This document shows, in pieces, positions 49,946 through 50,444 of a stretch of DNA of 50,444 bases. Under the pieces are notes generated by a model. That model was not told the DNA's origin. It made no database searches and worked only from the letters and a program-made list of their open reading frames with translations. This DNA comes from Candidatus Cryptobacteroides faecipullorum. GTDB taxonomy: Bacteria > Bacteroidota > Bacteroidia > Bacteroidales > UBA932. The stretch's first letter is position 1. Every line of letters begins with the position of its first letter. The stretch lies in NCBI GenBank assembly GCA_017694885.1, contig JADIMH010000035.1:1-50444 (forward strand), read 5' to 3'. The position numbers were made by a program, and so were the translations under genes.

Positions 49946-50444
49946 AATTTAAATACTGTGTTGATTGTAAAGTTAATGATTTATTGCAATTAATTCATGC
50001 ACATGCAGAATATCCGAGGACCGGCCATGACACATGTTGTCCGTAATACTCACAAAACCCTCTTATCTGTACCGAATTTTAAACAAACTACGATTTCGTG
50101 AAGGAAAACAGCATTTTAGACAAACAAACCACGACATTTGAGGCGGTCAAACACTGTTGTCCAAACAAATTAAACCCCCGCCAATCTTATTGATTGACAG
50201 GGATTTAATAGTAGTTTTTGCGCTTAAAATTGCACTAATATTCTTCCTCGTTGAAGAAACTTATCCATGTTGATTATCAAGTATATTATGAAATACTAAA
50301 TGAAATTTGCGCAAACAAACCGCACCGTCCGAGACGGGCTGAGGCGATGGGAGGAAGGTGAACATATCTTTTATAACAAAATATGAGTGTTAAGCTTGAG
50401 AGAATATAATTCACAATCTATTGGAGTTCATACCCGACCTTGAC
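49946..50444. other. 500-bp AT-rich non-coding region with AAACAAACC motifs
   Basis: No gene-like frame is visible. AAACAAACC occurs at 50122-50130 and 50313-50321, with a variant CCAAACAAATTAAACC near 50159-50174 and another copy at 48265-48273 just before the pentapeptide-repeat gene. GTTGTCC occurs twice (near 50036 and 50154). A hypothetical gene could continue beyond the right edge. Confidence 0.5.

Noticed and set aside
1..50444. tRNA, rRNA, CRISPR array or insertion sequence
   Set aside because: I saw no regular repeat-spacer array, transposase gene or cloverleaf-like T-loop; the GGTTCGAA at about 18819-18826 has no surrounding tRNA arms.
50281..50444. Possible partial gene at the right edge
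   Set aside because: Frames are short and AT-rich with no motif; it cannot be supported from this window alone.

Overview
The window looks like a chromosomal segment of a Bacteroidales-type member of the Bacteroidota. Three things support this. Many genes are preceded by the Bacteroidota -7 box TAnnTTTG, several with a TTTG or TTG box 19-20 bp upstream. The gene content is typical: a 57-aa histone H1-like protein, dipeptidyl peptidase III, a clostripain-type lipoprotein, a tricorn-like S41 protease, a 664-aa GH20 hexosaminidase, DUF6567-type and other small lipoproteins, and a very large fused 2-hydroxyacyl-CoA dehydratase activase. Shine-Dalgarno motifs are mostly absent. The genus cannot be fixed from sequence reading alone. 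I saw no rRNA, tRNA, CRISPR array, insertion sequence or phage structural gene.

Layout. 1-7000: the 3' end of thymidine kinase, xerD-like recombinase, dipeptidyl peptidase III, a C11 protease lipoprotein, pth and rplY with a structured leader, a histone-like protein with a terminator, and a TRIC/UPF0126 membrane protein. 7000-18100: a TetR gene behind the giant activase gene, whose promoter is overlapped by a 24-bp palindrome; purine nucleoside phosphorylase and an MTA/SAH-deaminase-like amidohydrolase; manA with an S4 protein; a DoxX-like protein; and tmk. 18100-20400: an 860-bp non-coding stretch full of inverted repeats, followed by an AT-rich three-gene cassette (cyclase-fold/SatD-like protein with C-terminal HTH, DUF3307 membrane protein, 65-aa membrane protein). 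This is one of two accessory-looking regions. 20400-28800: a membrane protein/winged-helix pair, the tricorn-like protease, a lipoprotein gene broken by one amber codon, two tandem paralogous lipoproteins, then a forward group of lipoprotein, beta-barrel protein and folP.

28800-41000: purB, a small secreted protein, a complete RND efflux tripartite set, a FtsB/DivIC-like protein, and a forward group of sugar nucleotidyltransferase, CPBP protease and GH20 hexosaminidase. 41000-48200: a DUF3737 beta-helix protein divergent from a short UvrA-type ATPase, a flavodoxin-fold oxidoreductase, a Gfo/Idh/MocA oxidoreductase, and a YtrA-like GntR/ABC operon with a palindrome at its start site. 48200-50444: the second accessory region, with a membrane-anchored pentapeptide-repeat protein carrying a C-terminal TIR/deoxyribosyltransferase-like domain, a DUF4359-like lipoprotein-sized protein, and 500 bp of AT-rich non-coding DNA with recurring AAACAAACC motifs.

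Most genes are housekeeping: nucleotide supply (tdk, tmk, purB, folP, PNP, amidohydrolase), translation (pth, rplY), envelope and glycan work. The best candidates for something undescribed are the 18992-20344 cassette with its tandem TATAGA-N8-TCTATA sites, and the 48302-49492 putative effector. Both are named from motif reading only and no homology search was possible.
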